Assembly (NCBI GenBank): GCA_934293575.1
Contig: CAKQYU010000008.1
Span: 46,105 to 110,104 of the forward strand
Origin: an uncultured Lachnospiraceae bacterium
Lineage (GTDB): Bacteria > Bacillota > Clostridia > Lachnospirales > Lachnospiraceae
DNA length: 64,000 nucleotides
Direction of reading: 5' to 3'
Shown here: positions 42,984 to 51,051 of the stretch, piece after piece
How positions within the stretch are numbered: the stretch's first letter is position 1
How the letters are laid out: each line of letters starts with the position of its first letter
Notes under the pieces: model-generated
The model's input: only the letters and a program-made list of their open reading frames with translations
What the model was told of the DNA's origin: nothing
Databases searched by the model: none
Made by a program: the position numbers and the translations under genes

Positions 42984-43481
42984 TTAAAATTCTGACATTT
43001 TTCCCTTTGCAAACAATTTAATATGTTCCATTGCCTTTTCATCCGGCTGTAACCGAAACAAATATTTCTTTCCGGATTTTTCGTAGTAAAACATTATAAT
43101 CCCTTCATCATCCAATCCAGATGTGTAATCATACACCTGAAGTTTTGGAATGTTTGCAAAACGTTTTGAGGTTCCCGGAACAATCACGCTGATTTCATCT
43201 AAATCAAATCCTCTTAATTCCTGTCGCTTTGCCTTGTTATAAATAATCGCAACCTCTACATGCGTATTGGAAAATGTATATTCATATTCTACCTTTCTTT
43301 CATCCTTTACCATATTGAAAAAAATCATTCCCATCAGGATAAATGCAAGTGCCAGTAAAATATGATTTACAATCAGCAAAAAACCTGTTACCAACATAAC
43401 AACCGCAACACCCAATCTGGCAAAAAAAACATACGGTGTCTTTGCCGGTATAATCTGTTCAACAAAACTATCCTTTTGCAT
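42984..43481 (-). CDS. Two-span membrane protein with a C-terminal beta domain
   Basis: 165 residues. Two adjacent hydrophobic spans (FFARLGVAVVMLVTGFLLIV and LLALAFILMGMIFFNMV, about 19-56) are followed by a cytoplasmic-type beta-rich domain with YEYTFSNTHVEVAIIY and KRQELRGFDLDEISVIVP, reminiscent of PH-like membrane proteins and of the DUF6106 group in Lachnospiraceae. AAGGAGG precedes ATG 43479-43481. It is tightly linked to the kinase-like gene. Function unknown. Confidence 0.75.
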   Translation of the reverse strand: MQKDSFVEQIIPAKTPYVFFARLGVAVVMLVTGFLLIVNHILLALAFILMGMIFFNMVKDERKVEYEYTFSNTHVEVAIIYNKAKRQELRGFDLDEISVIVPGTSKRFANIPKLQVYDYTSGLDDEGIIMFYYEKSGKKYLFRLQPDEKAMEHIKLFAKGKMSEF

Positions 43482-43501
43482 AAATGCCTCCTTGTATTCA
43501 A

Positions 43502-43530
43502 AATAACCCGATAGAAAACTATCGGGTTTT
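43502..43530 (-). terminator. Terminator after nfnB
   Basis: Perfect 10-bp arms (43505-43514 and 43519-43528) with a 4-nt loop; on the minus strand ATTTTG follows, and T-rich flanks on both sides could allow bidirectional use. It is 8 nt past the nfnB stop. Confidence 0.85.
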
Positions 43531-43535
43531 AAAAA

Positions 43536-44924
43536 TTATTTGCTTAAATACTCGTCAATTGCTTTCGCTGCTTTCTTTCCGGCACCCATTGCTAAAATAA
43601 CGGTTGCTGCTCCGGTTACTGTATCTCCGCCGGCATACACGCCATCTTTACTCGTTTTCATTGTATCTTCTTCAACAATAATTCCGCCCCACTTTTGTGT
43701 ATCAAGTCCAGGGGTTGTCTGACGAATTAATGGGTTTGGACTCTGTCCGATTGCAATAACAACAGTATCAACATCGATAATATAATTTGAACCTTCAATC
43801 GGCTGTGGTGAACGTCTTCCGGATGCATCCGGTTCTCCAAGTTCCTGCTTTACAACTTCAATTCCGGTTACCCAACCATCTTCACCGTGAATTTCACAAG
43901 GATTGTTTAATAACTTGAATATGATACCCTCTTCTTTTGCATGATGAACTTCTTCTTTTCTGGCAGGAAGTTCTTCTTCCGAACGACGATATACAATATA
44001 TACCTCTTCCGCACCAAGACGTTTTGCTGTTCTTGCTGCATCCATTGCAACGTTACCGGCACCAACAACCGCAACCTTTTTACCAACCTTAATTGGTGTT
44101 GGCATTTCAGGGAACTTATAAGCCTTCATTAAATTAACTCTGGTTAAAAACTCATTTGCGGAATATACACCAAGCAGATTCTCACCCGGTATATTCAAAA
44201 ATCTAGGAAGTCCTGCACCGGAACCAACGAATACAGCTTCATAGCCATCTTCCATCAACTCATCAATTGTAACAGAACGACCAACAATAACATTCGTCTT
44301 AATATCTACACCTAATTTTTCAACTGTTTCAATCTCTTTGGCTACCAAATCCTTTGGCAAACGGAATTCAGGAATACCGTAACTTAACACACCACCGGCT
44401 TTATGTAATGCTTCAAATACCGTTACTTCATATCCCTTCTTAATTAACTCTCCGGCACAGGTAATTCCGGCCGGACCGGAACCGACAACTGCCACTTTCT
44501 TACCGTTTTTCTCAATTGCAATGTCAGCTGCTACCGCATTTTTCATATGATAGTCTGCAACAAAACGCTCCAATCTACCAATGGCAACCGCTTCTCCCTT
44601 AATTGCACGAACACATTTGCCCTCACACTGATTTTCCTGTGGACATACTCTACCACAAATTGCAGGCAATGCATTTTCACTTGTTATAATTTCATAGGCT
44701 GCTTCAAAATCTCCCTCAGCAACCTTTTCAATAAATCCCGGAATTGGAACATTAACAGGACATCCTGTCATACATGGCTTATGCTTACAATTCAAACATC
44801 TTGCAGCTTCTTCCATTGCCATTTCCTTTGTATATCCCAAAGCAACTTCTTCAAAATTCTTATTTCGTACATTCGGATCCTGTTCCGGCATTACGACCTT
44901 TGTCATACTCATATTTCTTTCCAT
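43536..44924 (-). CDS. nfnB: NfnB: NADPH-binding subunit of the bifurcating ferredoxin:NADP transhydrogenase
   Basis: 462-residue flavoprotein homologous to the glutamate synthase small subunit. N-terminal [4Fe-4S] cysteines in CLNCKHKPCMTGCPVNVP and CGRVCPQENQCEGKC, FAD site VVGSGPAGITCAGEL, and NADPH site VVGAGNVAMDAARTAKRLG. Directly after an NfnA-type gene and without a glutamate synthase large subunit, so NfnB is preferred over GltD. NfnAB couples reduced ferredoxin plus NADH to NADP reduction. GGAG precedes ATG 44922-44924. Confidence 0.9.
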   Translation of the reverse strand: MERNMSMTKVVMPEQDPNVRNKNFEEVALGYTKEMAMEEAARCLNCKHKPCMTGCPVNVPIPGFIEKVAEGDFEAAYEIITSENALPAICGRVCPQENQCEGKCVRAIKGEAVAIGRLERFVADYHMKNAVAADIAIEKNGKKVAVVGSGPAGITCAGELIKKGYEVTVFEALHKAGGVLSYGIPEFRLPKDLVAKEIETVEKLGVDIKTNVIVGRSVTIDELMEDGYEAVFVGSGAGLPRFLNIPGENLLGVYSANEFLTRVNLMKAYKFPEMPTPIKVGKKVAVVGAGNVAMDAARTAKRLGAEEVYIVYRRSEEELPARKEEVHHAKEEGIIFKLLNNPCEIHGEDGWVTGIEVVKQELGEPDASGRRSPQPIEGSNYIIDVDTVVIAIGQSPNPLIRQTTPGLDTQKWGGIIVEEDTMKTSKDGVYAGGDTVTGAATVILAMGAGKKAAKAIDEYLSK

Positions 44925-44960
44925 TGATTTTTCTCCTTTATCTAAAACAATTTGTGATTC

Positions 44961-45779
44961 TTACGCCTGTCCCAATCGGCAATCATGTTCTTCTTCCTTA
45001 AACATACCCTGACGCTTCATACACTCATCAAAATCAACAAGGAATCCATCAAAATCAGGTCCGTCCACACATGCAAACTTTGTCTGTCCGCCAACTGTTA
45101 CTCGACAACCTCCACACATACCGGTTCCATCAATCATAATCGGATTTAAGGAAACTGCTGTCGGAATATTCAATGGTTTTGTTACATTGACAACATTCTT
45201 CATCATAATCAAAGGTCCAATTGCAATGACTTCATCAAATTTTTCGCCCTTATCAATCAAATCCTGCAATACGGTCGTTACAAATCCCTTTGTACCTAAA
45301 CTACCATCATCTGTAGCAACATATACATGATCACAAAATGCAGCAAACTTGTCGGCTAAAATAACGAACTCCTCTGAACGTCCACCGATAATTACATCAA
45401 CTTTAACACCCATCTCATGTAATTTTCTCAACTGTGGATATAACGGTGCCGAACCAACACCGCCGGCAACACCGATTACATGATTGCATTTGTGTAACGG
45501 AGCCGGTTGTCCCAAAGGACCCACAAAATCCTGAACGTACTCCCCAACCTTCTTCTGGGATAATAATTTTGTAGAATAACCAACAACCTGATAAATAATT
45601 GTTACGGTATTCTTTTCTCTATCATAATCCGCAATCGTAAGCGGTACACGTTCACCATCTTCATCAACACGGATAATAATAAACTGTCCTGCTTCGCATT
45701 TTTTTGCAACAAACGGAGCCTCAATTTCCATGAGTTCAACCGCACTGTTAAGTGTTTCCTTGTTTACAATCTTGTACAT
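44961..45779 (-). CDS. nfnA: NfnA: NADH-binding subunit of the bifurcating transhydrogenase
   Basis: 272-residue ferredoxin-NADP-reductase-like protein of the PyrK/SudB type. FAD domain (CEAGQFIIIRVDEDGERVPLT), NAD domain with GVAGGVGSAPLYPQL, and C-terminal [2Fe-2S] ligands in GTGMCGGCRVTVGGQTKFAC (key CGGC and FACVDGPDFDG). GAGG lies 8 nt before ATG 45777-45779. It is followed by nfnB with a 36-nt gap; together they form the soluble Nfn complex that balances NADH and NADPH pools. Confidence 0.9.
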   Translation of the reverse strand: MYKIVNKETLNSAVELMEIEAPFVAKKCEAGQFIIIRVDEDGERVPLTIADYDREKNTVTIIYQVVGYSTKLLSQKKVGEYVQDFVGPLGQPAPLHKCNHVIGVAGGVGSAPLYPQLRKLHEMGVKVDVIIGGRSEEFVILADKFAAFCDHVYVATDDGSLGTKGFVTTVLQDLIDKGEKFDEVIAIGPLIMMKNVVNVTKPLNIPTAVSLNPIMIDGTGMCGGCRVTVGGQTKFACVDGPDFDGFLVDFDECMKRQGMFKEEEHDCRLGQA

Positions 45780-45885
45780 GTTAATACCTCTTTCCCTTTA
45801 TTATATATTCATTATCTTTATCAATACATACTGTCTCATTATAACGAATTTACAACAATATGAAAAGACCTTTTTTTACAAATGC

Positions 45886-45936
45886 TTAAAAAGGACTGTT
45901 TACCTGATTCTTATCAAAGTAAACAGTCCTTTTATT
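45886..45936 (-). terminator. Long terminator between tpiA and nfnA
   Basis: Perfect 15-bp arms (45889-45903 and 45919-45933) with a 15-nt loop and T/A-rich flanks. It closes the gapA-pgk-tpiA unit on the minus strand. The downstream nfnA has its own TATAAT hexamer at about 45837-45842. Confidence 0.9.
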
Positions 45937-45970
45937 CTTAAATCTTCACTTACAAAAATTGAAATATCAA

Positions 45971-46717
45971 TTATGCATTTACAACCTGACCGAACTCAGC
46001 CTTTAATGATGCACCACCGATTAATCCTCCATCGATATCAGGTTTTGCAAGTAATTCTTTCGCATTACCGGCATTCATAGAACCACCGTACTGAATACGA
46101 ACAGCCTCAGCTGTATCTGTATCGTAGATTTCTGCAATCAAATCACGAATACCCTTACATACTTCCTGTGCCTGATCAGATGTAGCAGTCTTACCTGTAC
46201 CGATTGCCCAGATTGGCTCATAAGCAATTACAAGATTCTTCACATCATCTGCTGCAACTCCGGCTAAGTCAGACTTAATCTGAAGACGAATCCAATCCAT
46301 AGTAACACCTAATTCTCTCTGCTCTAATGATTCACCACAGCAAAGGATTGGTGTAAGACCTGCTTCGATTGCCTTCTTAACCTTCTTGTTTAATAAAACA
46401 TCATCTTCTTTGAAGTAATCACGACGTTCTGAATGTCCAAGAATAACATATTTTACACCTGCATCAACAAGCATTGCTGCTGAAATCTCACCAGTATATG
46501 CTCCGCTTTCCTCAAAATACATATTCTCTGCACCAACTGCAACATTTGTACCCTTTGTAGCTTCTACAACAGGAACAATATCAATCGCAGGAACGCAATA
46601 TACAACATCTACATCATCGTTCTTTACCAAGTCTTTTAATTCATTTACTAAAGCAACTGCTTCACTTGGAGTTTTGTTCATTTTCCAGTTACCGGCAATA
46701 ATTCTTTTTCTAGCCAT
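45971..46717 (-). CDS. tpiA: Triosephosphate isomerase
   Basis: 248-residue TIM barrel. N-terminal GNWKMNKTPSEAVAL, electrophilic His region ILGHSERRDYF, catalytic Glu in IAYEPIWAIGTGKTA, and phosphate-binding GGASLKAEFG. AAGGAG precedes ATG 46715-46717. It interconverts DHAP and glyceraldehyde 3-phosphate. Third glycolytic gene of the unit beginning with gapA. Confidence 0.98.
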   Translation of the reverse strand: MARKRIIAGNWKMNKTPSEAVALVNELKDLVKNDDVDVVYCVPAIDIVPVVEATKGTNVAVGAENMYFEESGAYTGEISAAMLVDAGVKYVILGHSERRDYFKEDDVLLNKKVKKAIEAGLTPILCCGESLEQRELGVTMDWIRLQIKSDLAGVAADDVKNLVIAYEPIWAIGTGKTATSDQAQEVCKGIRDLIAEIYDTDTAEAVRIQYGGSMNAGNAKELLAKPDIDGGLIGGASLKAEFGQVVNA

Positions 46718-46732
46718 TTCTAATCTCCTTTA

Positions 46733-47224
46733 TTATTCATAAGTGTTGCTGTTTTTCATTTCTTTATTTGCAATTTTAATTAAGACAATACCTGTAATTA
46801 AAAATGCAATACCAATTATACCGAACAAAATTGCAATACCGACTCCCATTCCCGAGAAAATCGTTCCAATTCCTCCTACCGTATCATTCACAAGTTCCGG
46901 CACATTTCCTTCAGCAGGATCACCTACCTTATAAAAAACTGCCACAGAATGACCAACCGGATATGCCGACGAATAAATATTATATGATTTTTCATATAAT
47001 GTTCCATTCACCTCATAAGATATCGTTGTATTCTTATCATCACCGGATTCGGTTGCCACAATCGTTCCAATACACGATGTATATTCATTGCTGGAATAAT
47101 CTGTATCATCCTTCATCCCGGATATGCCATGACCAACCAATCCAAAAACAACACCCATACCGATTGCAAACAGAAGGAAAAAACATCCAAATGCTGTCGA
47201 TATAATTCCAATAACTTTTTTCAT
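46733..47224 (-). CDS. DUF3592-type membrane protein within the glycolytic operon
   Basis: 163 residues. N-terminal span (about 5-30), an outside beta domain (about 45-110; YTSCIGTIVATESGDDKN, ISYEVNGTLYEKSYN, YPVGHSVAVFYKVGDPAEG) and a C-terminal span (IAILFGIIGIAFLITGIVLI). The domain follows the DUF3592 pattern. TTAGGAG precedes ATG 47222-47224. Placed 33 nt after pgk and 15 nt before tpiA. Function unknown; it is presumably co-expressed strongly with its neighbours. Confidence 0.82.
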   Translation of the reverse strand: MKKVIGIISTAFGCFFLLFAIGMGVVFGLVGHGISGMKDDTDYSSNEYTSCIGTIVATESGDDKNTTISYEVNGTLYEKSYNIYSSAYPVGHSVAVFYKVGDPAEGNVPELVNDTVGGIGTIFSGMGVGIAILFGIIGIAFLITGIVLIKIANKEMKNSNTYE

Positions 47225-47257
47225 ATTATCTCCTAATATACGAAATGAAACACTTAA

Positions 47258-48472
47258 TTACTTATCGTTTGCTGCTGCTACACCAGGAAGTTCCTTACCC
47301 TCTAAGAATTCAAGAGATGCTCCACCACCTGTAGAAATGTGGCTCATCTTTGGACCATATCCTAAAATATTAACTGCTGCTGCTGAATCACCACCACCGA
47401 TAATAGTTGTAGCATCTGTCTCAGCCAATGCAGCTGCAACTGCCTTTGTTCCCTTTGCAAGAACAGGGTTCTCGAATACACCCATAGGTCCGTTCCAAAC
47501 AACTGTCTTTGCAGTCTTAGCAGCCTCTGCATATAACTCGATTGTCTTAGGTCCGATATCACAAGCTTCCTTATCAGCTGACATTGCATCTGCAGGGAAT
47601 ACTTCTGTCTCAATACTTGGATCATCAATTGGGTTAGGAAAATCATTAATCATAACAGAATCAACAGGAAGTAATAACTTCTTGCCAAGCTTATCAGCCT
47701 TAGCCATCATTTCCTTACAGTAATCAATCTTTGTATCATCAACTAATGACTTACCAATCTCATATCCCTTAGCCTTTAAGAATGTATATGCCATACCACC
47801 ACCAATGATTAAAGTATCGCACTTCTCAAGTAAGTTATCGATAACGTTTAACTTATCAGCAACCTTAGCACCACCTAAAATAGCAACGAAAGGACGAACC
47901 GGATTCTCAACTGCATTTCCTAAGAAATCAATCTCCTTCTGCATTAAGTAACCAACTACTGCAGTATCAACAAGACTTGCAACACCAACATTAGAACAAT
48001 GTGCTCTATGAGCTGTACCGAATGCATCGTTAACAAATACATCACAGATAGAAGCTAAATCCTTGCTGAATGCTTCACCATTCTTTGTCTCCTCAGCACG
48101 GAAACGTGTATTCTCTAATAAGATAACGTCTCCATCGTTCATAGCATCAACTGCTGCTCTGACTGTATCATCAACAACTTCTAAACTTGGAACAAACTTA
48201 ACTTCTTTGTCTAACAACTCAGAAAGACGAGCTGCTACAGGAGCTAAAGTCTTAGTCTTCTTATCTTCCTCTGTCTTAACCTTACCTAAGTGTGAGCAAA
48301 GAATAACCTTACCGCCATCTGCAATCAACTTCTTAATTGTTGGAAGTGCTGCAACAAGACGATTCTCATCTGTAATCTGTCCATCCTTTAAAGGTACATT
48401 GAAATCGCATCTGCAAAGTACACGCTTGCCCTTTACATTAATATCATCTACTGATTTTTTGTTTAATGACAT
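47258..48472 (-). CDS. pgk: Phosphoglycerate kinase
   Basis: 404-residue glycolytic kinase making ATP from 1,3-bisphosphoglycerate. GKRVLCRCDFNVPLKDGQI at the N terminus, CSHLGKVK, NDAFGTAHRAH, and the nucleotide-binding WNGPMGVFE and IIGGGDSAAA. AGGAGG precedes ATG 48470-48472. A single promoter-distal position after gapA, separated by a terminator and a leader hairpin. Confidence 0.98.
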   Translation of the reverse strand: MSLNKKSVDDINVKGKRVLCRCDFNVPLKDGQITDENRLVAALPTIKKLIADGGKVILCSHLGKVKTEEDKKTKTLAPVAARLSELLDKEVKFVPSLEVVDDTVRAAVDAMNDGDVILLENTRFRAEETKNGEAFSKDLASICDVFVNDAFGTAHRAHCSNVGVASLVDTAVVGYLMQKEIDFLGNAVENPVRPFVAILGGAKVADKLNVIDNLLEKCDTLIIGGGMAYTFLKAKGYEIGKSLVDDTKIDYCKEMMAKADKLGKKLLLPVDSVMINDFPNPIDDPSIETEVFPADAMSADKEACDIGPKTIELYAEAAKTAKTVVWNGPMGVFENPVLAKGTKAVAAALAETDATTIIGGGDSAAAVNILGYGPKMSHISTGGGASLEFLEGKELPGVAAANDK

Positions 48473-48506
48473 AACAAAAATCCTCCTATTAAAAATTTTA
48501 TATATA

Positions 48507-48537
48507 AGACATGGTGCAAATCTGTCGAGGCATGTCT
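48507..48537 (-). other. Stem-loop in the pgk leader
   Basis: Seven-bp perfect arms (48507-48513 and 48531-48537) with a 17-nt loop, about 35 nt upstream of the pgk start. No U-tract. It could be a processing or stability element. Confidence 0.4.
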
Positions 48538-48552
48538 ATATTTTTATTCTGT

Positions 48553-48590
48553 CAAAAAAAGAGTCCGGTCCATGAAGACCGGACCCTTAA
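48553..48590 (-). terminator. Terminator between gapA and pgk
   Basis: Ten-bp GC-rich arms (48561-48570 and 48577-48586) with one G-U pair and a 6-nt loop; on the minus strand seven T follow. Partial readthrough would make gapA more abundant than pgk-tpiA. Its T-run continues into TTGACA, a possible -35. Confidence 0.9.
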
Positions 48591-48614
48591 GGTCAATTAA
48601 AAATTCAACCGGAA

Positions 48615-49652
48615 TTATGCTAATTCAGCGAAGTACTTAATTGTACGAACCATCTGGCTTGTGTATGAGTTCTCGTTATCATACCAAGAAACTACCTGAA
48701 CCTCATATAAGTCATCAGCGATCTTAGATACCATTGTCTGAGTTGCATCAAACAATGAACCATATCTCATACCGATAACATCTGAAGATACGATAGGATC
48801 TGTATTGTAACCGAATGACTCAGAAGCAGCAGCCTTCATAGCGGCATTAATTCCGTCAACTGTTACATCAGCACCCTTAACAACTGCTGTTAAGATTGTT
48901 GTAGAACCTGTTGGAACTGGAACTCTCTGTGCAGATCCGATTAACTTACCATTCAACTCTGGGATAACTAAGCCGATTGCCTTAGCAGCACCTGTTGAGT
49001 TAGGAACGATATTAGCAGCACCTGCTCTTGCTCTTCTTAAATCACCTTTTCTGTGTGGTCCATCAAGAATCATCTGATCACCTGTGTAAGCATGAATTGT
49101 AGACATGATACCTGACTGGATTGGAGCATAATCATTTAATGCCTTAGCCATTGGTGCAAGACAGTTAGTTGTACAAGAAGCTGCAGAGATAATCTGATCA
49201 TCTGCTGTTAATGTATCCTGGTTAACTGAGAATACGATAGTCTTAAGATCGTTACCAGCTGGAGCTGAAATAACAACCTTCTTAGCACCTGCATTGATGT
49301 GAGCCATTGACTTATCCTTTGAGCAATAGAAACCTGTACACTCAAGAACTACATCAACACCAATCTTACCCCAAGGAAGATTGTTTGCATCTGCCTCTTT
49401 GTAAATTGTAAGTGTCTTACCATCAACTGTGATTGTGTTAGCTTCATCATCAGCTTCTACTGTATGAAGGTTCTCACCAATCTTACCACAGTAACCACCC
49501 TGTGCTGTATCATACTTGAGAAGATCTGCAAGCATAGAAGGCTTTGTTAAATCGTTGATAGCAACAACATCATATCCCTCTGCTCCGAACATCTGTCTGA
49601 ATGCAAGACGTCCAATACGTCCAAATCCATTGATTGCAACTTTTACTGCCAT
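48615..49652 (-). CDS. gapA: Glyceraldehyde-3-phosphate dehydrogenase
   Basis: 345-residue NAD enzyme. AINGFGRIGRLAFRQMF at the N terminus, catalytic Cys in ISAASCTTNCLAPMAK, and the C-terminal WYDNENSYTSQMVRT. AGGAGGA precedes ATG 49650-49652. Codons are strongly biased compared with neighbours, as expected of a very highly expressed gene. First gene of the gapA-pgk-tpiA region, with a good sigma-A promoter upstream. Confidence 0.98.
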   Translation of the reverse strand: MAVKVAINGFGRIGRLAFRQMFGAEGYDVVAINDLTKPSMLADLLKYDTAQGGYCGKIGENLHTVEADDEANTITVDGKTLTIYKEADANNLPWGKIGVDVVLECTGFYCSKDKSMAHINAGAKKVVISAPAGNDLKTIVFSVNQDTLTADDQIISAASCTTNCLAPMAKALNDYAPIQSGIMSTIHAYTGDQMILDGPHRKGDLRRARAGAANIVPNSTGAAKAIGLVIPELNGKLIGSAQRVPVPTGSTTILTAVVKGADVTVDGINAAMKAAASESFGYNTDPIVSSDVIGMRYGSLFDATQTMVSKIADDLYEVQVVSWYDNENSYTSQMVRTIKYFAELA

Positions 49653-49723
49653 GAATAAATTCCTCCTAAAGTTTTGAATTATTAATTGTGGTAACCCTGT
49701 TAAATCAGATTACCCATGCACAT

Positions 49724-49752
49724 ATAATACCTTTTTTAATTTGAAATTTCAA
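49724..49752 (-). promoter_or_regulatory. Promoter for gapA
   Basis: TTGAAA (49747-49752) and TATTAT (49724-49729) on the minus strand with exactly 17-bp spacing; expected start near 49717 and a leader of about 65 nt. The -35 lies inside the palindrome TTGAAATTTCAA (49741-49752). Confidence 0.82.
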
Positions 49753-49767
49753 GAGGTATTTCTTGAA
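49741..49767. promoter_or_regulatory. Overlapping palindromes at the gapA -35
   Basis: TTGAAATTTCAA is a perfect 12-bp palindrome at 49741-49752. A second repeat shares its arm: TTCAAG (49748-49753) and CTTGAA (49762-49767) with an 8-bp centre. The layout suits a repressor or activator of glycolysis. Confidence 0.45.
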
Positions 49768-50089
49768 TTATTGCCATTTTTTCAATCCTAACGGTTACAA
49801 TAGACAAATTCTTTGATAATATCCATATTTTTCTTAAACGGACGCTTTCTTTCGCAGTGATGGTTTCGAAAGCTGTTTTTCTTATCAATTAATCATACAA
49901 TTTATTTATGTGATAGGAAAAAGGGTGTTCATCTTTCTCTATTCTTCTACTTCTTACCAACGAATATTTATCAAACTGATATTTCACCGTAAGAAACATA
50001 TGATATTGGTGGACGTCATTTTTTCCCTGTGATAATATAATCATAGTTTTTGATATTTTTTCAAACCATAATCTGGAAGTTTGCGAAAC

Positions 50090-50125
50090 GATTTTTTCTT
50101 TGTAGGATGCTGAACGTTTCACAAA
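50090..50125 (+). promoter_or_regulatory. Inverted repeat upstream of the HisK-type gene
   Basis: Eleven-nt arms (50090-50100 and 50115-50125) with one mismatch and a 14-nt centre, ending about 30 nt before the start codon. Either an operator or a leader hairpin. Confidence 0.35.
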
Positions 50126-50155
50126 TATTCATTATATATAGAAAGAGGGGATAAA

Positions 50156-50974
50156 ATGTTACTTACAGATATGCACGTTCATTCTTGTTTTTCCAGTGAT
50201 TCCGAGGAAAAACCGGAAAACATTATAGAAACCACTATTAACAAGGGATTTCAATTTATTTATTTTACAGACCATCACGATACGGATTTTCCGGTGAATC
50301 CGGCAGACCCGACTATGACATTTCAGTTGGATTTTGATGCTTATACAAAAAAGATTCTGGAATTAAGGGAACGGTACAAAGATAAAATTCAGGTTATGCT
50401 TGGTGTGGAACAGGGAATCTGCCCGGAAACGGCTCCGAAAATCAGCGCTATTTCAAATGCTTATCCGTTTGACTTTATTATCGGTTCCTCTCATCTTACA
50501 AGACTGGATAACGGTGACCCTTATTATCCTTCCTATTATGAAGGAAAAGACAATGTACAAGCTTACAGGGAATACTTCATGTCAGAGGTAGAAAACACAA
50601 GGATAACCGATGGATTTGATATCTACGGTCACTTAGATTATGCTGTCCGCTACTGCCCTGATAAAGATTTTGTATATCGTTTTGATGACTACAGGGATAT
50701 CTTTGAAGTTTTATTAAAAGAGCTGATTGAAAGAGGTAAAGGCATTGAAATCAATACTGCCGGTATTACCAAAATCGGTTTTGCCCATCCCCACATAGAA
50801 GCGTTAAAGCTCTATCACGAATTGGGCGGTGAAATCATTACTGTGGGAAGTGATGCCCATGTAAAAGAAAATATCGGTTTTGGTTTTGATGTTGCCGAAG
50901 ATTTATTAACATCGGTTGGCTTCCGCTACTACACCGTCTTTCAAAACCGCAAACCTGAATTTATAAAATTATAA
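50156..50974 (+). CDS. Histidinol-phosphatase, HisK/PHP family
   Basis: 272-residue PHP-fold metallophosphatase. Metal ligands are visible in DMHVHSCFSSDS, YFTDHHDTDFP, GVEQG, GSSHL and VGSDAH. The family is mostly histidinol phosphatase of the HisJ/HisK type, so that is the preferred activity, although no his genes are nearby and other phosphate esters are possible. GAGGGG lies 6 nt before ATG 50156. Plus strand, alone, with a shared convergent terminator. Confidence 0.85.
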   Translation: MLLTDMHVHSCFSSDSEEKPENIIETTINKGFQFIYFTDHHDTDFPVNPADPTMTFQLDFDAYTKKILELRERYKDKIQVMLGVEQGICPETAPKISAISNAYPFDFIIGSSHLTRLDNGDPYYPSYYEGKDNVQAYREYFMSEVENTRITDGFDIYGHLDYAVRYCPDKDFVYRFDDYRDIFEVLLKELIERGKGIEINTAGITKIGFAHPHIEALKLYHELGGEIITVGSDAHVKENIGFGFDVAEDLLTSVGFRYYTVFQNRKPEFIKL

Positions 50975-51013
50975 TATAACGAATCCTTATCTATATTCCG
51001 GAATGCAATCGAT

Positions 51014-51051
51014 TTTAACATCCCACATCTAATCGGTGTGGGATGTTTTTG
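51014..51051. terminator. Bidirectional terminator between the HisK-type and esterase genes
   Basis: Perfect 11-bp arms (51017-51027 and 51037-51047) with a 9-nt loop, followed on the plus strand by TTTTTG. It terminates the plus-strand gene. The esterase reading frame stops inside it (stop at 51029), so the hairpin also encodes that protein's last residues. Confidence 0.85.

Larger units (their letters stand above)
49653..50155. other. 503-nt intergenic region between gapA and the HisK-type gene
   Basis: It holds two divergent leaders. Near gapA are a sigma-A promoter and overlapping palindromes (49724-49767). In the middle I see no gene: a 78-codon minus-strand frame (49889-50122) has no ribosome site and unusual composition. 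Near 50090-50125 is an inverted repeat upstream of the plus-strand gene. No riboswitch or tRNA is recognisable. Confidence 0.6.

Noticed and set aside
43536..44924. Glutamate synthase small subunit (GltD) as name for the flavoprotein
   Set aside because: It follows an NfnA-type gene and no large subunit is present, so NfnB is the better call.
49889..50122. 77-residue minus-strand frame in the gapA upstream region
   Set aside because: No ribosome site, unusual composition, and it overlaps regulatory repeats.
49653..50155. Possible riboswitch or tRNA in the long intergenic region
   Set aside because: No conserved core of any riboswitch class that I know and no tRNA cloverleaf could be recognised.
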